A stretch of DNA of 64,000 bases from Lepas anatifera (taxonomy: Eukaryota; Arthropoda; Thecostraca; Lepadidae), in contig JAOTON010002101.1 in assembly GCA_034440635.1 (NCBI GenBank), positions 62,001 through 126,000 of the forward strand, given 5' to 3'. The position numbers and the translations under genes are program-made. Positions 47,496 through 59,190 of the stretch are shown here, piece after piece; the first letter of the stretch is position 1; each line of letters starts with the position of its first letter. Under the pieces are notes generated by a model. The model was not told the origin of the DNA. It did no database searches and was given only the letters and a program-made list of their open reading frames with translations.

Positions 47496-47690
47496 GGCGG
47501 ATCAAGGATTGCCGATGGGGCTAAGGGAGGTGGTTGGGAGGGGGGGCGTCATTCAGACCGGCCGGACCAGGGGGCACCACTTTTGGACGGCAAAGTCTAT
47601 CGGGCGGCGCCAAATTCTATCGCGGGGGCGCCGAAGGTCGACCAGGGGGACAAGCGTCCCCCTGCCCCCTCCACTTACCCTGGGTTCGCC
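47496..47690. mobile_element. Shortened TA MITE, reverse orientation
   Basis: GGCGGATCAAGGATTGCCGAT at the left and CCCTGGGTTCGCC at the right, with GACCAGGGGGC and CGGCAAAGTCTATCGGGCGG inside as in the 58281 copy. It is about 50 bases shorter than full-length copies. Confidence 0.7.
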
Positions 47691-48275
47691 TGTGTCACCA
47701 TCAGAGGTGGAGCTACAGCTGCAGCCGTAAAGAATGCAGCCGGATGTTATTACCCCATGACAGGGCTCCGAGCCACGTACAGGCACGCTGGTTGGATGAT
47801 GGCAATGAACGGCCCCTCCCAAACATCCCCGAAAGCTATTTGCAGTCGCAGCTAATCAAACCGCGCCTACCCTGACCCTGACCGCGGGTACAAGAGCTTA
47901 CTGCATCAACAGGTGCAGAACAAAGGTCGGCCGCTCTCGGAAAAAATGGGGCCAGATCGGACTCGGTCACCCGTCGCGGGCGCCACTATCACCGCCGTCA
48001 GGCTCGACACCTGCTGACTACAAATACACCGCAGGCCACGTCGTCACTCCCGCCATCTGCTCTGCAGTTTTGGGAAGACAAAATATAAATATAGAACCAT
48101 CGAAAACCATATCCGGCATAGTCTATATTCATGTGGCTCATGGTCAGAACATACATGGCTGGTACCGATCATGATATTGTTCTTGCTTTTTTCAAGGCAG
48201 CAGTTAAGTAGCAACTTCCAATTGCTTCGATTTTCCAGCAGCACTAGGGCCAATTTTGATTCCCACTCACTCATA
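47691..48275. other. Anonymous sequence
   Basis: No supported gene or repeat. Confidence 0.35.
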
Positions 48276-48521
48276 GGGGATCCAGAGAGGGAGGAAAGGT
48301 GGCAGGTGTCCCCATCGACCCTCGGCATCCCTGAAATGTTCACGGCGCCCCCCGAAAGATTGATGGCACCCCCACCCCTGAAATGTCACTTTCCACCCCC
48401 CCCATGATGCGAAAATCGGCGCCAACCGGTATAATTTTGCGCCCACCTGATAGGCTTTGCTAGTCAAAAGTGGCAAACCCCAGAAGGTGCCCCCCTACCG
48501 ATTGGCAATCCTGAATCTGCC
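48276..48521. mobile_element. TA-flanked MITE, GGCGGATCCAGG family
   Basis: TA at 48274 and 48522 border GGGGATCCAGAGAGG and TTGGCAATCCTGAATCTGCC. Internal order is as in 35182, with substitutions. Confidence 0.75.
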
Positions 48522-49294
48522 TATGCACTCACCACCCCGATATATCCAATATCCATTCACTTGGAACCTTCGCCTTTCCGGTCAAGTTCCGTAGACCTGC
48601 CGTGTTCCTCAAGAACTGTTGGCTTGGGCGTCGAAAGCGGGGGGATGAGTCTAGCCTAACTCGTGATTCAGAGGACATCCCCGAAAATAATTTAGGACCT
48701 TAAGTTTTTTTTGCATTTTCTTGTTCTTACCCGCGTGGAGTCCCGTAACTGTGTTGGTAAAGTGCATCATCTTTAGCGCTTTCAGACAGCCAATGCTTAA
48801 AATTTTCCTCCGACCCCCTCCTCCATTTATCACTCGTCCGGGGTCCACTCCCCTAGTAAATATTGCGTGGCGACGCCTTTGACTGTTACACACTTTACAG
48901 AAGGCCGTTATCAACACCTAAACCAGAACATTTCATGCCGAACAAGTAGGAAGGAAAATAGTGCCTGGGAAGCGAGCAGGCACATGAGTCTGAACGTGTG
49001 TCCCTTTGATCCCAGAGAGGCCTCTCTGTGCCTTAGTGCCTCGTGAAGTTTTATAACCTACTTCAGGACATAGCTCGAGTTAACACAAATACATGCGACT
49101 GACCTGACTCGCTGGCCGATCCAGGACTCAATTTAGGGAGGGGTCAACTGGGTCAACATTCGGATGAGTGGGTGGAGGGGGAGGGGTGGGGGTGGAGCAT
49201 AACAGAACAGCTCTGGGTGGCAAACACTGCTGATAAGAGGAAGGGATGGGGCGTGCGTAGTCCAGCATTAGATGATGAACAGGTGACGTTTTTC
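48522..49294. other. Anonymous sequence
   Basis: GGCCGATCCAGGACTC at about 49112 with G-rich sequence after it looks like the left end of another diverged MITE. No gene is supported. Confidence 0.3.
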
Positions 49295-49302
49295 GTCTTG
49301 CT

Positions 49303-49498
49303 CAGGGGCACCACCACGGAATTTTCACAGGGGGGATGGACCAGGGCTGGTGCTGACCGGGGGGAGGCAAAATTTGAGCTTACTCGGTAGCTGACAGCAT
49401 TATTGACGTTGGACCGAAAATTTTGGGGGGACGTCCCCTCTGGTTGGCCAACAGGGGGGGGGCGTGTCCCTCCGTCCCCCCCGCTTTCGGCGCCCATG
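49303..49498. mobile_element. 196-bp hAT-like MITE with perfect 8-bp TSD
   Basis: CAGGGGCACCACCACGG and TTTCGGCGCCCATG, flanked on both sides by GTCTTGCT (49295-49302 and 49499-49506). It is a sister of 4809-5003, sharing GGGCTGGTGCTGACCGGGGG and AATTTTGGGG(G/A)GACGTCCCC. Confidence 0.9.
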
Positions 49499-49506
49499 GT
49501 CTTGCT

Positions 49507-51576
49507 AAAAAAATCATACGTCCCTTTACGCATTTAGGCATTTTATAGCTTAAACTCCATACATGGATGAGGGTTTTCGGGTGGGGCCACATGATACTTT
49601 TCAGCCTCTGAGAGCGGTCACGGCCTCCTTGCCCCCTGCATCCGCCAGTGACCCAGAAAGGCCGCATACGAAGCTATAAGGGTCGCACCTGTGCTACTAA
49701 TCATAAGATACCGGATATCAGATCGCACAGCTGGTGTCATTTCGTCTTAGCATATGGGCCTGGTATACCGCGAAGATTAAGAACAAGCAAGGATTTGGAG
49801 AAGTCACAAGAAACCGAGGGTTCTGCGGTTTAAGGGCACTAAGCGTTTAACTTCTGGTTATATTACACCTTCCACCAAGCACCACTCCGTTGCCATCTAC
49901 CCCGGATAAATGAGCAGGCTCAGTACGGTACCGACCGCGGGAACGGACCAGTCGACTCATGTGACCAGGTTTCTGATATGTCTTTGCCATTTGGTTTTGG
50001 TCCTTTTTTTAGCAGGGGGACTTTAGGGTTAGTCCGTACCAGTAATAAGCAAAGGAAATGAAATGCAATAATTGCATCGGGTATCAGTTAATTGACTATC
50101 AAACTGAATGAAAAGAACAGACAAGTATTTCTAAGCTTCGTAAATATTTCAATCAAATAAAATAAACGATCCCTCATTTGCTTTTTAAACAATAGTCCGT
50201 TCTGCGGCGCCGTATTTTGTCTGACTCGTGTATGACGTGGTGGTGCGTACCGAAGGCCTTGGTGCCGAAGCATCTCATGATCCCTGGTGATTTAGCCGCT
50301 CTCATCTGCATCTTGATGACACGCTGGCAGACTCTTCGGAGAGCCAGCGCATCCAGCGAACGTCATATTGCACACCGCAACTAGTGCGCTCAGCTGAGGC
50401 CTCACATACATGTTCAAAAGATTTGGACACCCTCAGCTATGTTGCAGCTCAACACAAACACATGCTTCGTGATGATAACGAGGCACAACGCTCGGTTCGC
50501 GTTGCAGCGGGATGCTAATGCAACTGATCCTTTTAATGATAATTAATTATTAGCAGGCGGCGTGATTATGCGATGCAAATGAGGCGTGCCCTTGTACCAG
50601 TCACCGACCCCGCACCCCGTCACTTTACCCCTCCCCCACCTGCTCCCAGCACCGTGTGGGGGAGGGCAGAGACCGCTCCAGGCAAGGGCGTAACCATGGC
50701 TTTTTACTGGGGTAGGGGAGGGGGCTAACTTGCAAATGACTGAAGGGTGGGGGTGGGAGACGAAGCCGAAACTTGTTGGTTGTTTTGGGAGAGCGGTGGT
50801 GACGCAGTAAGTAGTCAATAAAATTGGAAGCATACACAACGGTCCGCAGTGTCACGGAAGAGGAGCCTGAAAACCTCGATCGACTCCCAAAATGTTGACG
50901 TATCACCCACTGGTATATTAGTTCGGAAGATGCATGCCTTCCCGACTTGGACGCCCATGATTCCAGGTGTTGACGCTTGGGCACTTGTAGTGACTGGGGT
51001 ATTAACCAAGCGTACCAGTCCGCGAATCGAAGATGGTTGGATATGCAGAAGATTGACAACGATCCGAATCAGCAAAGTCCTAGGAGCAGTTATTAGAAAT
51101 ATTCAAATGAAACAAGAACAAGGTGATAAAACAATACACTGCTAAGCAATAAGTGGAAACAAATTTCCGCTTAACTGGCTGTGGTACAGACCACCCGGTA
51201 AGACCCTTTGGTCATTCGGTTCTAATGGACAAGCTTTTGCTCCGTGAAATTAATGCACACTTGATGAAATGACAAAAAATATCCCACCCCTCAACACTTG
51301 CGACATATTTTGTAATATAGCTTGTGGCCCATAAATTGTTGCTCAGAACTCTGGCCACAGTGCTGGCAAGTGGTTAGGGCATGGTCCCGGCACGGCGTGA
51401 GCTAGTCCCGGCACTATTCCCCGAGGAAAAAGGCAATTTTGAAGGCAGGGAAGCTTCAGGAACTTCATTAATATATCTTCAGGGCAGCCGATGTGGAAAT
51501 GTGGAACGTGGATACGGTGGATATCTGTGAAAAAGACTTGAGGATGTATGGACAAGGGATGCCGTGAAAAAGAGAA
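49507..51576. other. Anonymous sequence, 2.1 kb
   Basis: Overlapping ORFs at 50543-51145 on both strands show no domains. GCCCCCTGCATCCGCCAGTG at 49631-49650 is another MITE end. ATGGTCCCGGCA near 51379 echoes the 20-bp minisatellite unit, as a single copy. Confidence 0.3.
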
Positions 51577-52414
51577 CCCTTCACCTTCGCCCGGGTGGGA
51601 GTCTTTTTAGATCCCCCCTCGGGTTTTTCCGAAGTGACCAAAAAACGGCGGCGCGCTGCGCCGCCAAACTTAATCTAGCTGTTCCTTCATCATTTTTACA
51701 TCTTTCCTGAAAATTTTAGCTCAAGGTCATATCAGGTCAGGTCACCAGGCCAGGTGAAGTGAACTCACCTCAAAAAATGCTTAGGACTGCATAACTAATA
51801 GGAGTGTTAATCGATCAAGTTGAAACTCATACCACATATTGGGCCCACCAGGAGCTACAACATATTTTCCGGGATTTTTGATATTGGTGACCTAAGGTCA
51901 TGTGCAGAGCATGACATCCCCATTGTAAATACACGGGGAAAATCACGAAATGAGCTTTTCTCAGTAAGTATGGATGGAATCAACTTCAAACATCGGTTAC
52001 GACTTGCTCTTATCCCATTTCTGAAGTTGATGCCAAACATTTTGACTTGTGACCTTTAAAAGGTCACCTTAAGTCAAATAAGCATTTTGTAGTGTTTTAC
52101 TCTATAAATTTTTAATAAACAGAGATAAAACTTTTGTTTTGTCACTAAAGTGTTTTGTAATGTGGGGGGGTATAAAAACCCCACCCCCGGGAGTAGTCCC
52201 AACCTGGTGGAGGCGCCGGGTGTATAGTAACTGCAAGTCAAATGATATACCTCATACCATACCTCATACCAGGTCAAGTTGGGTCAGACCGTTGACCTGG
52301 GTCAGGTCAAATTCTTAAACTTGACCTGGCATAGCAATATTATACATCATTCGATTTGTATTGACGAGAGAATTGCAATGGTGCATCAATTGCAATGGTG
52401 CATGGCTGTATCTT

Positions 52415-53228
52415 TAGACCTGTTCATATTAGACCTTTGTCTTCAAAAGTGTTCAAACTGATACTTTTCCCGTTCTCCAAGGTCTCAATGAACGGAATAT
52501 AGCCTTTATTTTGCTCTTGGGCCTTTGCTATGCCTGCCTCAAAAGCCATATAGTTTTTTTGTTGAAGTTTTTTAAAAACACTGCTAAATTCGGGATATTT
52601 GGTCATTGTTTCAATTATACCTTCCTAGAGGATGATGCTACAGCGTAAAAAATGCTGCCAAATGAAAGCTAATGCATCTTTTCTCATTCTACCCAAGTCT
52701 TAATTTTTTCTGTTGGGTCATCTCAGGTTACGGAGATATTTAAGGTCACGTGACCCGACCTCAAAACCCGAAATCACGAGTTTAATGCGGTGCCAAGGGA
52801 TTAAGTGTCAACCGATTAGTTTGAAACTGCTTCAGCAGCACGCAGACATCATGGGCTACACATCTGCACATAATAATAATCATTTTTTGCCTAAGATGGG
52901 GTCAATTTTGAGGTCACCCCATTATAAGGATATGAATAAAAATGCAACAGGCCGGTTTTTAAGCCAAATATGGCATGATAATTTCTTACTGCTTCTGCCG
53001 TATAGTCTTGATACGTGTATGGCTCTCAAGTTGTTATTTTAAGCGTTTGACCTTTCAGCGGTCATCTAAGGTCACCTCGAGGTAATATATTCAAAGGGCA
53101 ATAACTCATCACCAAATTGAGATAGAGCGGCCATTTTTTATTTCATACTGCACTTGTCTTGTCACAGGGATTTGATTGAAATAACATATGACCATACCAT
53201 TTCACGGTGTAAGCTTGACTTAGGTCAA
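52415..53228 (+). repeat. Left long terminal inverted repeat
   Basis: Pairs with 55727-56537. Conserved blocks include CTTCAAAAGTGTTCAAACTG, GTTGGGTCATCTCAGGT(T/C)A, GCAACAGGCCGGTTTTTTAAG-like and CTTGTCTTGTCAC. It is rich in AGGTCA and its complement. Short ORFs inside it (for example at 52424-52606 on the minus strand) are also present in the opposite arm and are not independent genes. Confidence 0.9.
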
Positions 53229-53872
53229 GGTCAGGTCATTTTTACTAATTGACCTTTGAAAGTCATTTTATGCATTATTCGATTCGCCACGACGAGGGGA
53301 CTTCAATTATACGAAAATATATTTTCTAGCTTCATTCAGTCAGAATGTATCGGGGGAAAACTAAAAATACCCATTGTAAGCCTTTCTGGCAGTCTGTGAC
53401 CTCTGTTGACCTCAATATTGACCTGAACCAGAAATTTCTCTCCACCATGTCAACACGGTTCGTACGCCATGCAGTCATGCAATGTTTTCACACAATTTTG
53501 TAGAAAGGGGTGGGTAAGGCTCAGAGAGCGCACTTTGCCCCTCAAAAGGCGATCTTTATCACCCAAGGCCGCTTAGTGGGCTTGCAGACCTAGTGTAAAC
53601 TCATTTTTTAGAGGTACCCCCGCCCCCTTGAACCCGTCTCTGATCCACGTTAAACTTACTAAAGGTAAAGACAATGGTACAATCAGCCATTCATATATTT
53701 GATTTCTTTCTACTTGACACGACAATGGTGTGCATTAGCTGTACATGAATCTTTGCACATTCACTATTAGGTGTTTGTCTTTAGATGGGACACGACAAAA
53801 ATGACATAGAAGTATGATAACACATCATTGTATAAGAAACTGTCACATAGGATGACACTCAACCATGTATTG

Positions 53873-55620
53873 TTACTTGTTCAATGTGGCTTTACGGAAA
53901 CTGTCAAATTTCTTTCTGTGGTACTCTACGACTTGAAGCAAGCAGCTTCTCTGTTCTCGGTCGGTGGTCATGTGAGTCGCGAAGTCACTCATGAGTTTAA
54001 CTCCTCTCTCAGCCACATCATTCGTCACTTTTACTGACTTCACAAACTGCTGTGCCTTCTTGTAGCTGTCATTTTTCCCCAGGAGTCTGCAGGGGCAGTG
54101 AGCCAGTAACACTTCACCCCAAGAGCGTCAAACATGAAGTGAGACTCTGGGCCTACCAAGTCTGTGAGAAGTGTAGCCTCGTTGATGACAGGAAATACTG
54201 GCTTTCCTCTCCTGTAACTCTCAGGTTTCTCTGTCTGACAGCTTGACAGCGAGCTCCTCCTTTGCAGACTTGGTCATGATGTCATTCTAGCTGAATAAGG
54301 TGAATGTTACCAGCTCCTGGGTCAGATACCAGCGGTGTTTCGTCAATTTCTTCAGAACAGATGTCGCTAGTTCATGATCATGCTGTTTGTATTGCAGCAT
54401 GTCCTGCATCAGCTGGAGGTCATGGATCGGTGCGTCAGCAGCAGATGTTGCCGTCACCCAATTTCTTGTGTAGAACAATGCCAGGAACCTATTTATCCTC
54501 GCGAGATGGAAGATAGTGTCATTGTTGTACTTCAGTTCCTTGGAGAACAGGAACATTTTCATGGAGTAAATATTCCTGGCCATCCACTGGGCTTGGTGAA
54601 TGGCACCTGGCTTGGCCCAGTGGATGCCTCGTGCTGGTTTCTCACCGAGGAGGATCAGACAAAGTTCTGCGACCTCTCTATAATCTGCTCTCGGGCTTGC
54701 TTCCTCGAGGAAACTGTTCACAATTTCAACTGTTGTTGCCTTCTTCTGTTCTAGGTCTTGCTCGACTGGGTCCAGAACTCTTGGACATCCCTTATTCAAC
54801 ATGTCCCACTTCTCTTTCACATTGCTGAACATTGGTTTGTCAGGACTCTTGATCTTGCTGAAGACAGCCTTCCAGGCACCTCCAACTATTACCTCAGATA
54901 TGTGATGGCGACAGGCGAAGTAGAATACTTTTTGTCCAGCTTTTCTTCAATCAACTTCGCCGCACCCTTGTTGACGCCACTGTTGCTTGCTGTGGTATCA
55001 AAAACCAAGTCTACAACCTTGTCTGTGAGACCCCATGTTTCAATTAGCTCCAATGATGCATTGCACTGCTGGATTCCTGTGGAACTGTCTATGAAGGGCA
55101 CACCAAGCAACTTCCCTTCTTCATAATGTGGAGCGCCAGAGACGAGCACCGCAAGACTTTCAACTGGGTATGTTTCACCAAGAACATCCCTCACGAGTTT
55201 GCCATCCCAGTGTAGTGTGCAGTAATCTGGCGGACTTTCCATGAAGTCATTCATGTAACTTTGGCTCAAGTTTTGGCGAATGTTTATCCTGTTTCGTCTT
55301 GTAGTGGAGGTTGATATAAAAAAGTCATCAAGATCCGCGCCTCCTGCCTTCAGCAGAGCAGAGACCATGGCGTTAGTCTGGTTATCAGAGAGTGATAACC
55401 GATCTGCAGCGCTGCAAATTTCTTCACTAGTCACAACTGACCGTGAAAAGTGTAAGGTTATTGTACTGGGTTTTGATGAACAGCCTGGTATTGGCTCAGC
55501 AAATTCTGAATCCTCACTAGTTCCAGTGCCTTGGCTGTTTTCTGGGTCTTCATCAGTTGAAATTTCCCCAACTCCTGCTGCTTCAGCAGTCACTGATGAT
55601 AATGATGATATGATAATGTA
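53873..55620 (-). pseudogene. Decayed DDE-type transposase of the 4.1-kb transposon
   Basis: Minus strand. The first open part (to 54889) begins in an acidic Ser-rich region (EISTDEDPENSQGTGTSED), then NLSQSYMNDFMESPPDYC, CTLHWDGKLVRDVLGETYP and DKVVDLVFDTTASNSGVNK. The Asp in LHWDGK and VFDTT look like the first two catalytic acids of an RNase-H-fold transposase. A one-base shift near 54921 moves the frame, after which FACRHHISEV supplies the C-x-x-H-like motif seen in several eukaryotic DDE families. A further part (54832-54287) ends at a TAG at 54287, and another shift near 54221 precedes the end NDVAERGVKLMSDFATHMT...HRKKFDSFRKATLNK. I recall similar C-termini in uncharacterised proteins of many invertebrates. 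With two shifts and a stop it cannot be functional. The true start is obscured by the ATGATA repeat. Confidence 0.8.
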
Positions 55621-55725
55621 ATATAATGATAATGATAATATAATGATAATGTAATGATAATATAATGATAATGATGTAATATGATATAATAGTGATGATA
55701 ATGATGATAATGTCACTAAGGATAA
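55590..55725. repeat. ATGATA/ATGATAAT microsatellite
   Basis: A degenerate run of (AT)GATAAT units at the 5' edge of the transposase pseudogene. It generates a spurious Ser/Leu/Ile/Tyr-rich N-terminus in the ORF and probably expanded into or next to the original start. Confidence 0.9.
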
Positions 55726-55726
55726 T

Positions 55727-56537
55727 GACTTAGGTCAAGCTTACGCCATGACCCGGTATGGTCATATTTTATTTTAATCAAATCCCCGTGACAAGACAAG
55801 CACCATGAAATAAAAATGAGAGCTCTATCTCAATTTAGTGATGATTTATTGTCCTTTGAATATATAACTTATAGGTGACCTTAGATGACCTCTGAAAGGT
55901 CAAATGGTTAAACGAACAACTTGAGAGCAATAAACGTATTAAGACTGTACGGCAGAAGCAGTTAGAACTTTTTCATGCCATATTTTGCTTAAAAAACCGG
56001 CCTGTTGCATTTTTATTCATATCCTTATAATGGGGTGACCTCAAAATTGACCCCATCTTAGGTAAAAAATAATTATTATTATGCGCAGATGTGTAGCCTA
56101 TGATGGCTGCGTGCTGCTGAAGCAGTTTCAAACTAATCGGTTGACACTTAATCCCTTGCCACCGCATCAAACTCGTGATTTCGGGTTTTGAGGTTGGGTC
56201 ACGTGACCTTAAATATCTCCATGACCTGAGATGACCCAACAGAAAAAATTAAGAATTGGGTAGAATGAGGAAAAATGCATTAGCTTCCATTTGGCAGCAT
56301 TTTTCACGCTATAGCATCATCCTCTAAGAAGCTATAATTCAAGCAATGACCAAATATCCCGAATTTAGCAGTGTTTTTTAAAAAACTTCAACAAAAAACT
56401 ATATGGCTTTTGAGGCAGGCATAGTAAAGATCCACAATCAAAATAAAGGCTATATTCCGTTCATTGAGACCTTGGAGAACGGGAAAAGTATCAGTTTGAA
56501 CACTTTTGAAGACAAAGGTCTAATATGAACAGGTCTA
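55727..56537 (-). repeat. Right long terminal inverted repeat
   Basis: Reverse complement of 52415-53228 with scattered substitutions (for example GAATTGGGTAG against CTACCCAAGTC) and small indels. It ends in TCTAATATGAACAGGTCTA, directly before the CTGTATCTT duplication. Confidence 0.9.
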
Positions 56538-56992
56538 CTGTATCTTGTTTGGTTTGGAAGTTATTAGCGAAAAAAAGAAACGCTCTTATACATGGGTGGC
56601 TATGGACATTCCCAAGAATATGTCCAATATTCAGTGACCTGTAGCTCCCTAGGCTTTGACCTGACCCGAAAATAATTGTCACTGTAATGAAAGAGCAACT
56701 GAAGAGCTTTCGATTGATGTTAAAAAATGTTTCTAGCTATTATAGTTTCTAAGATATATGAGGTTTCCTTAGTACACCTCATATTAGCGGTTTTGACCTA
56801 TTTTGACCTCTGATGACCTTGATATTGACCTGACGAGAAAAATGACCGAAGTATTTTCGATATCATTTTTTGAAGACCTTCGATTGCCGTTTTGCGCTTT
56901 TTTCTAGCTCTCTTAGTCTTTGAGATCGTGGGGGTCTTTTTAGCCCTCCCACCAGGGCGAAGGTGGCTCGTACCCGCCACCGGGGCAAGGGC

Positions 56993-57689
56993 TAAAGTAT
57001 GTTTGAGATCATTGGAATTCATCAATGGCTTTGAAACCAATTTCTTCGTTCTATTCTCGTAACACTTTATAAAGCTGCAAGTGAGCCAATCTGGGCGTGT
57101 TTAATAATCAACTCCTACCATCCGATATCCTGTGGTCCAAGCAAGTTCCGTTCGAGATCCTGTTGGTCCCGGAAAAGTCCCGGCCGGGATCAGTGTCGAC
57201 TCTCGGCGGCGCGGCGGGACACCGGGACTAAAAGAAGGGCCTCTGCTCCTATGGTGGGAGGCCTTAAGTTCAACATAGATTGCATATGCTTGAAAAGGCA
57301 AGTTTTGTGATTTACTTGTTCTATAGTGGTTGCAGTTGGTCGGCTCCTCAACAACTGCTGTTCAAAGGGGCAATGGAAAACACTGGATATGAAATGAGCC
57401 TAGAGTATGCATCGGCCGGGAGAGGAAGGATAAGCAAAGCACACACACTAGGGATAATTTTTGGTCCCGAGACCCTTAAATTGGTTTATTGGCCCTCGGT
57501 TTTCCCCAATAAGACCCAGTGCACTTCCAGTTCCTAAAAACTAAAGTCCTGTTTCCTGTAGGGAGATCATTATTTCGCGGCTTCCTACCGGTTGCTGTAC
57601 ACCCTGACGAGATTTTCTGCGGCAGTCATAAGAAAACGTATCTTTGACAGAAAACAAGGGTGCTGTCTTGAATGTTCAAATGTGCCCGG
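56993..57689. other. Anonymous sequence
   Basis: No supported gene. A plus-strand ORF at 57280-57537 has no domain or splice support. Confidence 0.35.
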
Positions 57690-58080
57690 TTGATAATTGA
57701 AAAGCTTGACCTGCTCTCAGACCCCTATCAGCCGACCTGGGTGCCTTTGAGCTGAATTGGGCCCCAAAGCTAATAAGGGGCCCCTGTGCTACATTTGGGG
57801 ACCTGGGTAGGTCTGAGGGCCCCTGAACTGTTCCAGGGTCACTAAGCTAAGTTGGACCAAGGAGCTTGAACGAGGCCCTTGAGCCGTTCTGAGACCCTAT
57901 ATAAGCCGACCTGTGGCCCCTAAGCTGAGCCGGGCCCTAAGCTATTCTGGCCCCCTTAGCTTATGTGTAGCCCCCTGTGTTGAGCTTCTAGGGATCCTGT
58001 GCTTACCTTGGGTCCCTTAATAATCTGGTTTCGGGGTTCATGAGTTGGTCTGGGGCCCCCTAGCCTGACTAATTTGGGTG
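57690..58080. repeat. Degenerate minisatellite, ~25-30-bp units
   Basis: Repeated CCTAAGCTGAGC(C/T)GGGCCC-like units with many variants (GAGCTGAATTGGGCCCC, CTGAACTGTTCCAGGGTC, AAGCTGAGCCGGGCCC, TAGCTTATGTGTAGCCCC). Spacing is irregular, so it is old. Confidence 0.6.
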
Positions 58081-58119
58081 CATAAAATCTCAGTTTGTCG
58101 TATGCAGTAGTGCTCTTAA

Positions 58120-59190
58120 CCCTTGCCCCGGTGGGGGTGTTTGAACACCCCATCGGGTTTTTTCCGGCAGCACGAAGAAACGTCGGCGCGAAGCGCCACC
58201 GTTCTTGGCACACCTTATTCTTGATCGATTCCGCAACTTTCCCCCAAATTTTAGATTGGGTCATCTCAGGTCAGGTCATAGGCGGATCCAGGATTGCCGA
58301 TCGGGGGGGGGCGCCATCCGGACCAGGGGGCGCCACTTATGACCGGCAAAACCTATCAGGTGGGCGCCAAATCCTAACGGTGAGCGCCGACTTTCGTATC
58401 CTGGGGGGGGGGTGGGGGGATGGGAAGCGACATTTCAGGGGGCGCCGTGACCATTTAAGGGGGGCGCCGAGGTCGATCGGGGGGGGCACGTACCCCTCTT
58501 TGCCCCCCTCCCTGGATCCGCCTATGGGTCAGGTCACCAGTGCAGGCCAAGTGACCTCACCTCAAAAAATGTTTAGGGTGGCAAACGTAAGAAATGGGAG
58601 AATATATCGAATTGCAACTTGTACCACATAATGGGCCCACCGAGTGCTAAACATATATTCCGGGATTTTTCATATCGATGACCTAGCGACAGGTACGGAT
58701 CATGGCCTCTCCATTGGAAATACATGGGGGAAACAGGAAATGGGCTGTATTTGTGTAGATACAGCTGAGAATACCTTCGTATTCTCCAAATCGTAGTATC
58801 CTGGGCCCGTTTCCAGGTTCATACTGCAAATTTTTATTTGTGACCTATGGGAGGTCATCTGGGGCTGTTTAGGCAGTTTTTCAGACATGGCTCAATAACT
58901 TCGCAGAAAATGATGATACAGCTTATATTTTGATACCATTACGTGAAGATTACTTATGTGAGTCGATTGATATCTATATTGACTATGATAGGTTGAAAAG
59001 TGACCTTGACCTGACCTGAGGTCAGGTCATTTTTGCGTTTTAACTGAGCATAGTCATGTTATACATCATTCGATTCGCCGTGACGAGAGGAAGCGAATGG
59101 TGCCTAATATGGTTCTAACTCAACTCTGTCAGACGCTAGAGCCTTACCCTAATATGCAATCTTCTTTGACCTGTCATGACCTCAGTAGGT
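58120..59190 (+). mobile_element. AGGTCA-rich TTAA element hosting a nested MITE
   Basis: It begins after TTAA (58116-58119) with CCCTTGCCCCGGTGGGGGTG. It shares an ordered series of blocks, in the opposite orientation, with 29229-30310. It contains a CCTGACCTGAGGTCAGGTCA palindrome (near 59010), a strong inverted AGGTCA pair. The right terminus was not found, so the end is approximate. Excluding the nested MITE it is about 0.83 kb, shorter than intact copies. Confidence 0.65.
58281..58522. mobile_element. 242-bp TA MITE nested in the AGGTCA-rich element
   Basis: TA at 58279-58280 and 58523-58524 border perfect GGCGGATCCAGG and CCTGGATCCGCC ends. The host sequence resumes mid-motif on either side (CTCAGGTCAGGTCA then TGGGTCAGGTCACC), so the MITE jumped after its host. 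Confidence 0.9.

Larger units (their letters stand above)
52415..56537 (-). mobile_element. 4.12-kb DNA transposon with ~0.81-kb inverted repeats and 9-bp TSD
   Basis: The termini TAGACCTGTTCATATTAG and its complement at 56537 begin inverted repeats of about 814 and 811 bases. CTGTATCTT flanks both sides (52406-52414 and 56538-56546), a perfect 9-bp target duplication. The centre holds a decayed minus-strand transposase gene. Known 9-bp duplications and long TIRs point to MuDR/Rehavkus-like elements, but the protein was not matched to those families. The arms have diverged by visible substitutions and small indels while the TSD is intact, so this copy is old but not ancient. Confidence 0.9.
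51577..56992 (+). mobile_element. AGGTCA-rich element interrupted by the 4.1-kb transposon
   Basis: The left part (51577-52414) and right part (56547-56992) together make about 1.28 kb, the size of the family. The outer ends are CCCTTCACCTTCGCCCGGG and CCACCGGGGCAAGGGC, which is inverted. The left half shares CCACATATTGGGCCCACCAGG, TTCCGGGATTTTTGATATTGG and GGCGCGCTGCGCCGCC-type blocks with 58120-59190. The TTAA border is degraded. This insertion is older than the one it hosts. Confidence 0.75.

Noticed and set aside
52424..52606. 60-codon minus-strand ORF (MTKYPEFSSVFKKLQ start)
   Set aside because: It lies in the transposon's long inverted repeat and recurs, broken, in the opposite arm.
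54304..55621. Plus-strand ORFs of 70-126 codons
   Set aside because: Antisense shadows of the minus-strand transposase relic.
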